Part shown: positions 18,843 through 27,855 of the stretch, in pieces
Layout: each line of letters begins with the position of its first letter
Position numbering within the stretch: position 1 is the stretch's first letter
Assembly (NCBI RefSeq): GCF_018403285.1
Contig: NZ_BOSJ01000007.1
Coordinates: 186,001-250,000 of the forward strand
DNA length: 64,000 nt
From: Paenibacillus sp. J45TS6
Lineage (GTDB): Bacteria > Bacillota > Bacilli > Paenibacillales > Paenibacillaceae
Direction: 5' to 3'
Position numbers and translations under genes: made by a program
The notes under the pieces: model-generated
Databases searched by the model: none
Told to the model about the DNA's origin: nothing
What the model saw: the letters and a program-made list of their open reading frames with translations, nothing else

Positions 18843-20060
18843 ATGTTATTTTTAATATCTTTTTTTATGTCGATTGCAGCATACAATCCAGTAATATTTG
18901 GGTTAAATCTTTCAAATATTATTCTAATAATAGGCTTTATATATATACTACTAGTGAGAAATGTGAAAACTAAAATGTTTCATTACAAAAAAACAAACGT
19001 TATGCTCATTATACTTTTATATGTATATTTATCCACAACTATAATTTATTCGATAGATCAATTAGTTTCTATTATTACTTATGTAAAAATAATAACTCCA
19101 ATACTTTTTAGTGTTGTATTAATGAACACAATAACAACTCTTAGAAAAATGGAATTTTTCCTAGGTTTATTGATATCCTCTGGTTATATATCAGCAATAT
19201 ATGGATGCGTACAATACTTCTTTGGTTTAACAGATTACAGGCTAGTTGCTATTAATGGAGAGTTATTATATAGAGCGACAGGGACGTTTCAACATGCCAA
19301 TGTGTACGGAAGCTATCTTATATTGATTCTTCCATTTATGATTTATAAATTTTCTCATGCTGAATCTCAAAAAAATAAATTGATTCATTCATTGCTTATT
19401 CTTATTACTCATATTGCTATTTACTTATCGTTTTCAAGATGGGCAATTATATGCTTACTAATAGTGTATGTTTTGTTTGGAATAAGAACAATTATAAACT
19501 CGTTAAAATTTAAGAAACTACCTAGATGGATAATATTAATTCCTATTATAATTTCAACAGCAGTATATGTTGTTTATAGTAACTGGGGTACAATTGATCT
19601 TCTATTTATAGATAGGGGTTCAAATGATATACGATACAACAGTCTAAACATTACAATTACAAGTTTTTTTGATAATATGAAAGGATTTGGCTTAGGAAAT
19701 GGTAATGGTGGATTGATTCTTGATGGTACTTATTTCAATTTGCTAGTTGATGCTGGATTTGTAGGTTTACTACTTTATTGCATCCTTATTTTCCATATAT
19801 TAATTGGGCTCAAAAAGAAATATAGTAGTTGTATTTCATTATCTAATTTATATTTAATATCAAACTTATCACTATTATTATTTGTTTTAAATGGATTTCT
19901 AGAAACAAATATCTATAACACAGGACTTAATATATTTCTAGGGTTATACATTTATTTATTGAATATTGATAAAGATATATTTAATAAAACTTCTATCAAT
20001 GTTTTTGAAGCAGATATGACAAGTAATATTCAACAAGTATCCATACCTTTGAATAGTTAA
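18843..20060 (+). CDS. Wzy/O-antigen ligase-like membrane polymerase (first of two)
   Basis: A 405-residue integral membrane protein with about 10-11 hydrophobic segments. The pattern fits the Wzy_C/O-antigen ligase superfamily: a large periplasmic loop about two thirds along includes IDRGSNDIRYNSLNITITSF and GFGLGNGNGG, like the motif found in WaaL and Wzy. It should polymerise lipid-linked repeat units outside the membrane. ATG 18843 with GGAGAT ahead is preferred over the GTG inside the preceding hairpin. Base composition is markedly AT-rich, in common with the rest of this block. Confidence 0.8.
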   Translation: MLFLISFFMSIAAYNPVIFGLNLSNIILIIGFIYILLVRNVKTKMFHYKKTNVMLIILLYVYLSTTIIYSIDQLVSIITYVKIITPILFSVVLMNTITTLRKMEFFLGLLISSGYISAIYGCVQYFFGLTDYRLVAINGELLYRATGTFQHANVYGSYLILILPFMIYKFSHAESQKNKLIHSLLILITHIAIYLSFSRWAIICLLIVYVLFGIRTIINSLKFKKLPRWIILIPIIISTAVYVVYSNWGTIDLLFIDRGSNDIRYNSLNITITSFFDNMKGFGLGNGNGGLILDGTYFNLLVDAGFVGLLLYCILIFHILIGLKKKYSSCISLSNLYLISNLSLLLFVLNGFLETNIYNTGLNIFLGLYIYLLNIDKDIFNKTSINVFEADMTSNIQQVSIPLNS

Positions 20061-20095
20061 TAATTTAGTTTTTGCATATAATAAAATGTTCGATA

Positions 20096-20166
20096 ATGAA
20101 ACTAGAATCGTTTAGAAATACATTTCTTTTCATCAGTGTCTTTCATTCAAAATAGCTAAATAATAT
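20096..20166 (+). pseudogene. Relic of a glycosyltransferase gene start
   Basis: This stretch aligns with the first about 75 bases of the glycosyltransferase gene at 21583. Both read a start codon then AAACTAG, share TTAGAAATACATTT exactly, then TTCATCAG or TCATCAG, TTCATT, and AGCTAAAT. The relic encodes MKLESFRNTFLFIS and stops after 19 codons, compared with MKLGLLRNTFLPSS in the intact gene. It lies just ahead of the second polymerase gene, so the second polymerase plus glycosyltransferase appears to have been inserted at, or recombined into, an older glycosyltransferase start. Confidence 0.65.
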
Positions 20167-20186
20167 ACCGTTATGAAAGGAAAACC

Positions 20187-21602
20187 ATGCAATCCACATT
20201 TAATAATAAACTTAGCACTGGAATATTGAGTTTATTTATAATAACTGTTGCGATAGCTGCTACTTCACTCTCTTTAAGTTATGTAGTTGTCATCTTGGTA
20301 TTATTATTAGGATTAACCTTGATCATATTTATTAATAATTCTTTTTGGTATATTGTTGTTCCTACTATACTTATTTATCAGTTATATCTTCCTTTGGATC
20401 TCTCGATAACTTTAATGGTTTTGATATCACTGGTTTTATTCGCTAATGAGTATTTTAACAGGAATTTACTTATATATTATAAGATGCATAATTCAATGAA
20501 GATATACATTTTTATGCTTCTTATAATGACTCTTGCTATTATATATTCTCCAAATCAATTATTAGGATTAAAACTTATTTTTTTTAGTTTTGTTGGTTTG
20601 ATTTCGTTATGTTTAGGCTTCTATTATAAGAGGAAAGAGTTATCTGTAACTAGAGTTTTAAATAGTATTATGATATTAGGTTTACCTATAGCAATCTTGA
20701 ATATCTTTTTTCTGGTATTTTCTGAGTGGGAATTGGAGTTTCTAAAATCCAGATTAGCACAGTTATTTATCGATCCTTCGACTTTAAGGATGTTGAATAA
20801 TGGTGAAATGTTGAATAATATCTTAGATCCATATAAGGCGGGAACCTTTTTTATTAATGCCAATGTCGCCTCAGTATATTTTGGACTTCTATTTTGCATA
20901 TCATTTTCTCAAATGATAGATAAATGGAAGTTTAGGTATATTTTAAGCACCATTTTATTTATTGGTGCTATACTGGCGACTCAATCAAGAACAGGATTAC
21001 TCGCATTAACAAGCGTTGTATTGTTGTTTCTCATTCTTAAGTTTTCATACAGAACTCTAATGAAAATTGTCTTACTAACAATAACAATTGCAGTATTTGT
21101 CTTCTCAGTTACTCCGCAATCAATTATTTATAACCTAACAAAGAGATTAAATGTTGATGTGGTTGGAAACGATCCGAGAGTGCTAATTTGGAATTTTACT
21201 TTTGATAAAATAAAAGAACACCCATTTTTGGGATTAGGATTTGGAGGATGGGAGACAGAATTCCCAGAATATGCTTTTAAAGTAGGCACAGATCCTTCAT
21301 TTCCACCTCATAACATTTTCGTTATAATTTGGACCTGGGCAGGCATACCTTGTCTTATATTATTTGTATTATTTTTTATAAATTTAATATCTAATTTATA
21401 TACCATATATATTAGTAAGGATAAAGAAGTTATTTATCTATGTGGCCTTGGATGTATTCTATTTGTTATAGTCGAGGGAATGTTTGATAATTTTTTCCTG
21501 CACAATTATAGCGTCTCAACATTATTTTTCTTCATAATGGGATTATTATTATATAGAGAAGAAGCAGAGGTGAATTTGACTAGTGAAACTAGGATTACTT
21601 AG
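20187..21602 (+). CDS. O-antigen ligase-like membrane protein (second of two)
   Basis: A 471-residue protein with about 12 transmembrane segments and very AT-rich codon use. The Wzy_C hallmark is the extracytoplasmic loop ending DPRVLIWNFTFDKIKEHPFL followed by GLGFGG and PPHNIFVII, which is clearer here than in the first polymerase gene. It overlaps the next glycosyltransferase gene by 20 bases. Having two Wzy-like proteins in one operon suggests one polymerase and one ligase, or a locus that gained a second cassette. ATG follows GAAAGGAAA. Confidence 0.85.
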   Translation: MQSTFNNKLSTGILSLFIITVAIAATSLSLSYVVVILVLLLGLTLIIFINNSFWYIVVPTILIYQLYLPLDLSITLMVLISLVLFANEYFNRNLLIYYKMHNSMKIYIFMLLIMTLAIIYSPNQLLGLKLIFFSFVGLISLCLGFYYKRKELSVTRVLNSIMILGLPIAILNIFFLVFSEWELEFLKSRLAQLFIDPSTLRMLNNGEMLNNILDPYKAGTFFINANVASVYFGLLFCISFSQMIDKWKFRYILSTILFIGAILATQSRTGLLALTSVVLLFLILKFSYRTLMKIVLLTITIAVFVFSVTPQSIIYNLTKRLNVDVVGNDPRVLIWNFTFDKIKEHPFLGLGFGGWETEFPEYAFKVGTDPSFPPHNIFVIIWTWAGIPCLILFVLFFINLISNLYTIYISKDKEVIYLCGLGCILFVIVEGMFDNFFLHNYSVSTLFFFIMGLLLYREEAEVNLTSETRIT

Positions 21603-22737
21603 AAATACATTTTTGCCTTCATCAGAAACCTTCATTTATGAGCAGCTAAATCAATATTCTGGATGGCAGGTAGAAGTTATAACAAGAGAGGTTATCAATC
21701 AAGATCAATTTAGATCAAATCAATGGAATATTAACTCTATTCAAAAAAATGCAAAGTCAAAATTTTACAAGTTATTTATAAAATTATTATATACTTTGAA
21801 GATTAATTCCACTTCAAAGATATCGAAAATTATTGAGTATAAAGATATAGATGTTATCCATGCTCATTTCGGCGTAGATGCAATTTACGCAATTAAAGCA
21901 TGCGAAAAACATAACATACCTCTTTTTGTCACTTTTCATGGTTATGATATTACACGCCTTCCAAAGTTTAAAATTTATCCATTTTCGTATTTGATGTATT
22001 ATTTTAACTACAAAAAATTATCTGAAAAAGCTGATTTGTTCTTAGCTGTATCTTCCCACATAAGAAGCAAATTGATTGAAAAAGGATTCCCAGAAGAAAA
22101 AATAATTATTCACTATATTGGTATTGACTTAAAAAAAATATTTTATAGAGAAGAGATTTCTGTTAATACTAATGAAATTATTATTACCACCGTGGGAAGA
22201 TTAACTGAAAAAAAAGGCATCGAATATTTAATACGTGCATTTGATAAGATCTTTGAGGATTGTGAAAATGTAAGGTTAAGAATTATAGGTGATGGATATC
22301 TAAAAAACAGCTTATTATCTTTATCTAAATTAGGTAGATCTAAAGATAATATAGAGTTTTTGGGGAACATACCACATGATATGGTTATTGAAAATCTTAG
22401 AAGGAGCCATATATTTTCTTTACCGAGCGTAACTGCAACAGACGGTGACCAGGAAGGACTAGGTATGGTGATATTAGAGGCATCTGCCACCGGACTTCCA
22501 ATTGTTGCTTCAAGAAGTGGTGGAATTGTAGATGCCGTTATTGATAATGAAACTGGATATTTAGTTGAAGAGAAAAATGTTGATGAATTATATTTAAAGC
22601 TTAAACATCTTGTTGAAAACGATCATCTTAGAGTTGAAATGGGGAAGAAAGGAAGAGTATATATGGAGGAAAATTTCGATATCAGTAAACAAACTAAGAA
22701 ATTAGAAATATTATATAAGAAATACTTAAGAAAATGA
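21583..22737 (+). CDS. GT4-family glycosyltransferase
   Basis: A 384-residue GT-B enzyme. The N-terminal domain has VIHAHFGVDA and LFVTFHGYD (residues about 88-125), common in GT4 enzymes of colanic-acid or amylovoran type. The C-terminal GT4 domain has TVGRLTEKKGIEYLIRAF, DGDQEGLGMVILEA with the EX7E-like motif, and ATGLPIVASRSGG. The start is GTG with AGAGGTGA ahead and overlaps the polymerase gene. Donor and acceptor cannot be read from sequence. Its 5' end is duplicated as a relic at 20096. Confidence 0.9.
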   Translation: MKLGLLRNTFLPSSETFIYEQLNQYSGWQVEVITREVINQDQFRSNQWNINSIQKNAKSKFYKLFIKLLYTLKINSTSKISKIIEYKDIDVIHAHFGVDAIYAIKACEKHNIPLFVTFHGYDITRLPKFKIYPFSYLMYYFNYKKLSEKADLFLAVSSHIRSKLIEKGFPEEKIIIHYIGIDLKKIFYREEISVNTNEIIITTVGRLTEKKGIEYLIRAFDKIFEDCENVRLRIIGDGYLKNSLLSLSKLGRSKDNIEFLGNIPHDMVIENLRRSHIFSLPSVTATDGDQEGLGMVILEASATGLPIVASRSGGIVDAVIDNETGYLVEEKNVDELYLKLKHLVENDHLRVEMGKKGRVYMEENFDISKQTKKLEILYKKYLRK

Positions 22738-22747
22738 GGGGAACTTA

Positions 22748-23944
22748 ATGCATGTTTGCATGTTGGTTAGATCGACTGTATTTCATGAACATTATGGAGG
22801 AATGGAAATAGTCGCTGATGATTTAGCTTGTTCCTTAGCTGAAAAAGGAGTATATGTAACAATAATTACTACTTCACTAAAACAAAATCAAAATGAGATT
22901 GTTACAAAAAAACGAGAAAATATGAGACTCATTAGCTTAGCCAATATGCCTCCAATGAAGTATTCTTCAAGTTGGTGGAATAAAAGCGCGAGTTTTTTTC
23001 GCGAATTAAACACTATTGAACCTGTTGATGTGGTGTTTAGTGTTAGTGCAGCTGGCTATGCTGTTTCAAAGTTGACTGATAAACCACCTCTTGTATTTCA
23101 AGCACACGGAACAGCATTAGGTGAGATAAAGACGAAAATAAGATTGGATTGGAAATCGAAGGTGAAATCTTTAAAAAATTTTCAAGGACTAATTAAGGAT
23201 ATTGTCTATCTTAAAAAGTTTGATTTAATTATTACAGTAGGGCAAAAAGTATTTAATGATCTTGAATCACAAATGTATTTTAAAGCCATCCCTAAGTTAA
23301 ACATTACCAATTGTGTAGATGATAAGCTATTCTTACGTAATGATACCGATAGATCAGTAATAAGAAGTAAATGGGGAATTGCAGAAAACAGTAAAGTTTT
23401 CATCTCAAGTTCTAGATTACATGCAGAAAAAGGAATCTTGGATTCAATTAAGATATTTCAGCATGTACATCTTAGTGATGAAAACACTGTTTTTTTTGTT
23501 ATAGGTGATGGACCACAAGAAGAATTGTTGAAAACATATTGCAAAGAAACTAATTTGGCGAACAGTGTTCTTTTTGTAGGAAAGCTTGATAGAGAAGAAC
23601 TAGCTATGTACTATTCAGCTGCAGATTACTTATTGTTTTCGACATTAAGAGAAGAAGCTGGTCTTCCACTTACGGTTTTAGAGGCGATATCGAGTTCACT
23701 AATATGTTTTGTATCTGACAAAATTAAATTTGAGCCTGGAACTCCTCTAGTTCAAATATTCTCAAAACAATATGAAGAATCTGCAAGAATTATCGAAGAA
23801 GTAGTGAATTCTGCACAATCTACTCTTCTGTTATCAACTGGCCAGAAGTTTATTTCAAATAATTATTCCAGGGAGAAGTGGATATCAGATTATATTACTG
23901 TATTCGACAATTTAATAGATAAGGAGAAGGTTCATGCAGAATGA
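22748..23944 (+). CDS. GT4-family glycosyltransferase
   Basis: A 398-residue GT-B glycosyltransferase. The N-terminal domain carries FHEHYGGMEIVADDLACSLA, the usual glycine-rich acceptor-side motif. The C-terminal domain has FISSSRLHAEKGILDSIKIF, VIGDGPQEELL, LFVGKLDREELAMYYSAADY and FSTLREEAGLPLTVLEA, giving the donor-binding EX7E pattern. It adds one sugar of the repeat unit on the cytoplasmic face; specificity unknown. ATG follows GAGGGGAAC ten bases after the previous stop, and its end overlaps the next gene by 11 bases. Confidence 0.9.
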   Translation: MHVCMLVRSTVFHEHYGGMEIVADDLACSLAEKGVYVTIITTSLKQNQNEIVTKKRENMRLISLANMPPMKYSSSWWNKSASFFRELNTIEPVDVVFSVSAAGYAVSKLTDKPPLVFQAHGTALGEIKTKIRLDWKSKVKSLKNFQGLIKDIVYLKKFDLIITVGQKVFNDLESQMYFKAIPKLNITNCVDDKLFLRNDTDRSVIRSKWGIAENSKVFISSSRLHAEKGILDSIKIFQHVHLSDENTVFFVIGDGPQEELLKTYCKETNLANSVLFVGKLDREELAMYYSAADYLLFSTLREEAGLPLTVLEAISSSLICFVSDKIKFEPGTPLVQIFSKQYEESARIIEEVVNSAQSTLLLSTGQKFISNNYSREKWISDYITVFDNLIDKEKVHAE

Positions 23945-25157
23945 ATTTATAATTATTTCAACTGCTGATTGGGATAATCCATTTTGGACTAATAAACAAC
24001 ATATTGCGAAAAGGTTAGCGGATCGGGGATATAAAGTTCTCTACTTAAATTCAATGGGGCTAAGAGCTCCTAGCGGGAATAGTAAAGATTTAAAAAGAAT
24101 TTTGAGAAGGTTTAAGTTAATGTTTAAGGGTCTTCAACAAAGACATGATAATCTTTGGGTATGGTCTCCTATAGTTATTCCCTATCAAAAAAGTTCATTT
24201 GTCCGTAAACTGAATTTTCTGATTTCTAAATATTTTATTAAGCACTATGTTAAAAAGTTAAATTTCACTAACTATATTCTTTGGACATATAATCCGATCA
24301 GTCAGCCTCTCTTAAACAAAGGAGAGGTTACTTCTGTATATCATTGTGTGGATGAAGTGTCTGTACAACCAGGTATGCCGGAAGAAGTTATAAGAGAGCA
24401 AGAACTTTTGTTAGTGAAGAATGTTGACATTGTTTTTGCGACTTCACAAAGTTTATATGAGAAGAGGAAAAGCATAAATACAGCAACTTATTATAGCGCT
24501 AACGTTGCAGATTTTGATCATTTTTCTCAAGCAAGAACAAAAAAATATGAAATCCCCATGGAACTCAAAAAATTACAAGGACCAATTATCGGATTTATTG
24601 GAGCAATCAGTGGATATAAATTAGATTACCAACTTATATATGAGATAGCCCAATCTAACCCTGATAAAAATTTTGTGTTCATTGGTCAAGTTGGTGAAGG
24701 TGATCCTAAAACAAATGTAAGTCTAATCCAACAGTTAAAGAATGTATATTTAATTGGTCCAAAGCCTTATGAAGAACTTCCAAGGTATTTACGTCATTTT
24801 GATGTATGCCTATTACCTAATAATCTTAACGAGTATACGAAAAATATGTTTCCAATGAAATTTTTCGAATATTTAGCTGCCGGTAAACCTGTGGTTATGA
24901 CACCCCTTCATGCTTTGCAAGAATATTATCATCTTTGTTATGTTGCAAAGAATCCAAAAGAATTCTCGGAAAGTATTAACGACGCTTTGAATGAAAAAAA
25001 CGGGCAGAATTTTAACGAGTTGGTCAATTCTCGTATTTCAGAGGCCCAATTACACGATTGGGAATCTAGAATCGATAACATGTTAGATAAGGTGAGTCAA
25101 ATGAGTACTCATAATATAAATGGAAAGATAGGAATTTACGATGCTAAAGGCATTTAG
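23934..25157 (+). CDS. Glycosyltransferase (Glyco_trans_1_4 type)
   Basis: A 407-residue GT-B-like enzyme. It starts with IIISTADWDNPFWTNKQHIA, typical of proteins annotated as teichuronic acid or UDP-galactofuranosyl-type transferases such as TuaH. Later motifs are YHCVDE near 141, GFIGAISGYKLDY near 215 and MFPMKFFEYLAAGKPVVMTP near 298-320. It overlaps the genes on both sides (11 and 17 bases), indicating tight coupling. TuaH-like similarity together with ugd in the operon would fit a glucuronate-containing polymer, but this is a suggestion only. Confidence 0.85.
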   Translation: MQNEFIIISTADWDNPFWTNKQHIAKRLADRGYKVLYLNSMGLRAPSGNSKDLKRILRRFKLMFKGLQQRHDNLWVWSPIVIPYQKSSFVRKLNFLISKYFIKHYVKKLNFTNYILWTYNPISQPLLNKGEVTSVYHCVDEVSVQPGMPEEVIREQELLLVKNVDIVFATSQSLYEKRKSINTATYYSANVADFDHFSQARTKKYEIPMELKKLQGPIIGFIGAISGYKLDYQLIYEIAQSNPDKNFVFIGQVGEGDPKTNVSLIQQLKNVYLIGPKPYEELPRYLRHFDVCLLPNNLNEYTKNMFPMKFFEYLAAGKPVVMTPLHALQEYYHLCYVAKNPKEFSESINDALNEKNGQNFNELVNSRISEAQLHDWESRIDNMLDKVSQMSTHNINGKIGIYDAKGI

Positions 25158-26640
25158 CATTTTATTCAGTGGTAATCTCATAGGTAAAATATTGGGTGCA
25201 ATTCGAGAAGTGATCATTGCTGCATTTTATGGGACTTCAGCGCCTGCAGCAGCTCTGAGAATCTCCCAAAGTGCAACGTTGATTCCAGTCAATTTTTTTA
25301 CTGCGGAGAGTTTAAACGCAGTATTTGTACCCTTGTTCACAAAATATAAGCTTGAGGATGAGAAAAGAGCAAATAATTTTGCCTGGTGCATGTTTATTCT
25401 GATTGGTAGTATTTCTATAGTACTTTCAGTCATTTTATTTTTAGGTGCGAGAGTGTGGGTATCATTGCTTGCACCAGGGTTCACTGAAGATGTAGTAACT
25501 CTGACAGTGAAATTTGTTGAAATAATGAGTATTGGAATACCATTTTATTTAATGACATCTGTAATTTCATACTATGAGATAAGTAATAAAATTTATATAA
25601 TGAGTTCTATCAGAGCATCAGTACAAAGTGTAGGACTAATTGTTGGTGCTGTTGCGTCTTTTTATTTTGATAGTTTAAGTTATCTTGCCTGGGGTTTTTC
25701 TGGAGCTTATATTTATTTGTTACTTCATGGGTTATTTAATCTATATAGAAAAGATTTGATCATTTTACCTTCCTTCAATCTACCTGAAATTAAAATTATT
25801 ACTCGTGATTTTTGGAAGTTATTAAAACCATTGTTATTAATTCCATTTATACTGCAAGGAAATATTTTCACTGAGAAAGTAGTTGCTTCATTATTAGGGG
25901 TTGGAGTAGTTGCCTCTTTAGATTATGCTAGATTTATTTCTGAAACTGGTTTGCTGCTTATTGCAGTACCAATAGGAACCATATTTCTTTCTGAATTAAG
26001 TAATGCTACTCAAGAACATGTGGAGAATTTGCTACATAAAATCATACCAGTACTTATGATGATAACTATTCCGTTATCTCTTTTTTTTATTTGTAATAGT
26101 GAAGGAATAATATCATTGTTTTATGCTAGAGGAGCATTCGACAGTGAATCAGTACAATTAACTCAAAATATCTTTATTGGTATTTCAATCGGATTATGGG
26201 CAACAATTACAGCGTATATCTTACAAAAAGTTTTAAATGCACAAATGAAAAATAAGGTAGTCGTGAAAATTATGGCTGTTTCGGTAGTTGCTAATATTGC
26301 AACCAATATATTTTTATATAAGATTCTTGGTCCCTTAACACTTGGTGTGGGAGCATCTCTGTATGGAATTATTTATCTTATTTTAGCTTCATATAAATTA
26401 GGGATATTGAAGTTTGTGGTGAAAAACATACTTTTAGTGGGTGCAGGATCTATTGTCTATATCCCTATTGCTACAATAATAACTGGGAACTCGATTTTTA
26501 ATTTAATCATTTCAGCATTGGTATTTTTTATTTTTTGGTTGCTATACCTTCTATCTATTAAAAGTTTAAGAAATGCAGTTATGCCAGTATTAATGAACAG
26601 ATTGAAGAAACAAAAAAAAGTCACGTCAATTGGAGAGTGA
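25141..26640 (+). CDS. MurJ/MviN-like lipid-linked oligosaccharide flippase
   Basis: A 499-residue protein with about 14 transmembrane helices of the MVF (MOP) family. The N-terminus GNLIGKILGAIREVIIAAFYG and the VPLFTKY and ISLFYARGAFD segments match MurJ-like transporters. In this setting it most likely flips the undecaprenyl-linked repeat unit, replacing a standard Wzx. It overlaps the glycosyltransferase before it by 17 bases and is followed after six bases by another glycosyltransferase. That it moves lipid II instead cannot be excluded, but position argues for the polysaccharide. Confidence 0.88.
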   Translation: MLKAFSILFSGNLIGKILGAIREVIIAAFYGTSAPAAALRISQSATLIPVNFFTAESLNAVFVPLFTKYKLEDEKRANNFAWCMFILIGSISIVLSVILFLGARVWVSLLAPGFTEDVVTLTVKFVEIMSIGIPFYLMTSVISYYEISNKIYIMSSIRASVQSVGLIVGAVASFYFDSLSYLAWGFSGAYIYLLLHGLFNLYRKDLIILPSFNLPEIKIITRDFWKLLKPLLLIPFILQGNIFTEKVVASLLGVGVVASLDYARFISETGLLLIAVPIGTIFLSELSNATQEHVENLLHKIIPVLMMITIPLSLFFICNSEGIISLFYARGAFDSESVQLTQNIFIGISIGLWATITAYILQKVLNAQMKNKVVVKIMAVSVVANIATNIFLYKILGPLTLGVGASLYGIIYLILASYKLGILKFVVKNILLVGAGSIVYIPIATIITGNSIFNLIISALVFFIFWLLYLLSIKSLRNAVMPVLMNRLKKQKKVTSIGE

Positions 26641-26646
26641 GAAGAG

Positions 26647-27855
26647 TTGAAAGTTGCCATAGTGCATGATTGGCTGACAACGTATACCGGGGCTGAGAAA
26701 GTTGTAGAACAAATTCTTGAAATTTATCCTGATGCCGATTTATTTACTTTAGTTGATTTTTTAAAAGAAAATGATCGAACTTTTCTAAATGGGGTTAAAG
26801 TTACTACCTCTTTTATTCAAAAAATGCCTTTTGCCAAAAAGAAATATAGAAACTATCTTCCGCTAATGCCGATTGCGATAGAACAATTCGATCTTTCTTC
26901 TTATGATTTAATTATTTCATCTTCGCATGCGGTCGCCAAAGGAGTTATAACAGGACCTGATCAATTTCATATATCTTATATTCATACTCCGATTAGGTAC
27001 GCATGGGATTTACAACATCAATATTTGAGAGAATCTGGATTGAATAGAGGGCTCAAATCTCATATAACAAGGGCAATACTTCATTACATTCGTTTATGGG
27101 ATTATAGGACTTCAGCAGGTGTAGATCTCATGGTATCCAACTCCAACTTTATTAGAAAAAGAATTCAAAAAGTCTATAACAAAAATGCAATAACGATATA
27201 TCCTCCAGTAGACGTTTCTATGTTTCAATATCAAGAGATTAAACAAGATTATTATCTAACTGCTTCTCGATTAGTACCATATAAAAAAGTGGACCTAATA
27301 GTTGAAGCATTCTCAAAAATGCCAGACAAAACGCTTTACGTAATTGGTGATGGCCCTGATATGGAAAAAGTTAAATCCTTTCAATCAAGCAATGTGAAAT
27401 TATTAGGTTATCAATCTACTGAAGATTTAAGAAAATACATGCAGAATGCCAAGGCATTTGTATTTGCAGCGGAAGAAGACTTTGGAATTACTCCAGTAGA
27501 GGCTCAGGCATGCGGTACACCAGTTATTGCTTTTGGTAAAGGTGGAGCTCTTGAGACGGTTATAGGAAATCCGGAGATAGAAAAGGAACTTACTGGGTTG
27601 TTTTTTTATGAACAGACTACAGAATCCTTAATAGATGCGGTTGAAAGATTTGAAAGTATCATGAATGGAATTCTCCCTCAGAACTGCAGAGAACACGCAT
27701 TGAAATTTTCTAATGAACGTTTTCGTGAGGAATTTAACCAATTAGTACAAAGCTATCTGTTTAACAGTAGTACTGAATCTAATTTAAATGAAATACAAAC
27801 TGAATATAGAGAAGAATTGATGGTTGAGCGTCCTGAGAAAAGAGGTGTAATATGA
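26647..27855 (+). CDS. GT4-family glycosyltransferase, WbaZ-like mannosyltransferase
   Basis: A 402-residue enzyme. The opening VAIVHDWLTTYTGAEKVVEQ and the ISSSHAVAKGV and YIHTPIRYAWD motifs are those of WbaZ-type mannosyltransferases. The C-terminal domain has SRLVPYKKVDLIVEAF, FAAEEDFGITPVEAQACGTP and GKGGALETV. The next gene makes GDP-mannose, supporting mannose as donor. Start is TTG with GGAGAGTGAGAAG before it. It overlaps manC by four bases. Confidence 0.88.
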   Translation: MKVAIVHDWLTTYTGAEKVVEQILEIYPDADLFTLVDFLKENDRTFLNGVKVTTSFIQKMPFAKKKYRNYLPLMPIAIEQFDLSSYDLIISSSHAVAKGVITGPDQFHISYIHTPIRYAWDLQHQYLRESGLNRGLKSHITRAILHYIRLWDYRTSAGVDLMVSNSNFIRKRIQKVYNKNAITIYPPVDVSMFQYQEIKQDYYLTASRLVPYKKVDLIVEAFSKMPDKTLYVIGDGPDMEKVKSFQSSNVKLLGYQSTEDLRKYMQNAKAFVFAAEEDFGITPVEAQACGTPVIAFGKGGALETVIGNPEIEKELTGLFFYEQTTESLIDAVERFESIMNGILPQNCREHALKFSNERFREEFNQLVQSYLFNSSTESNLNEIQTEYREELMVERPEKRGVI

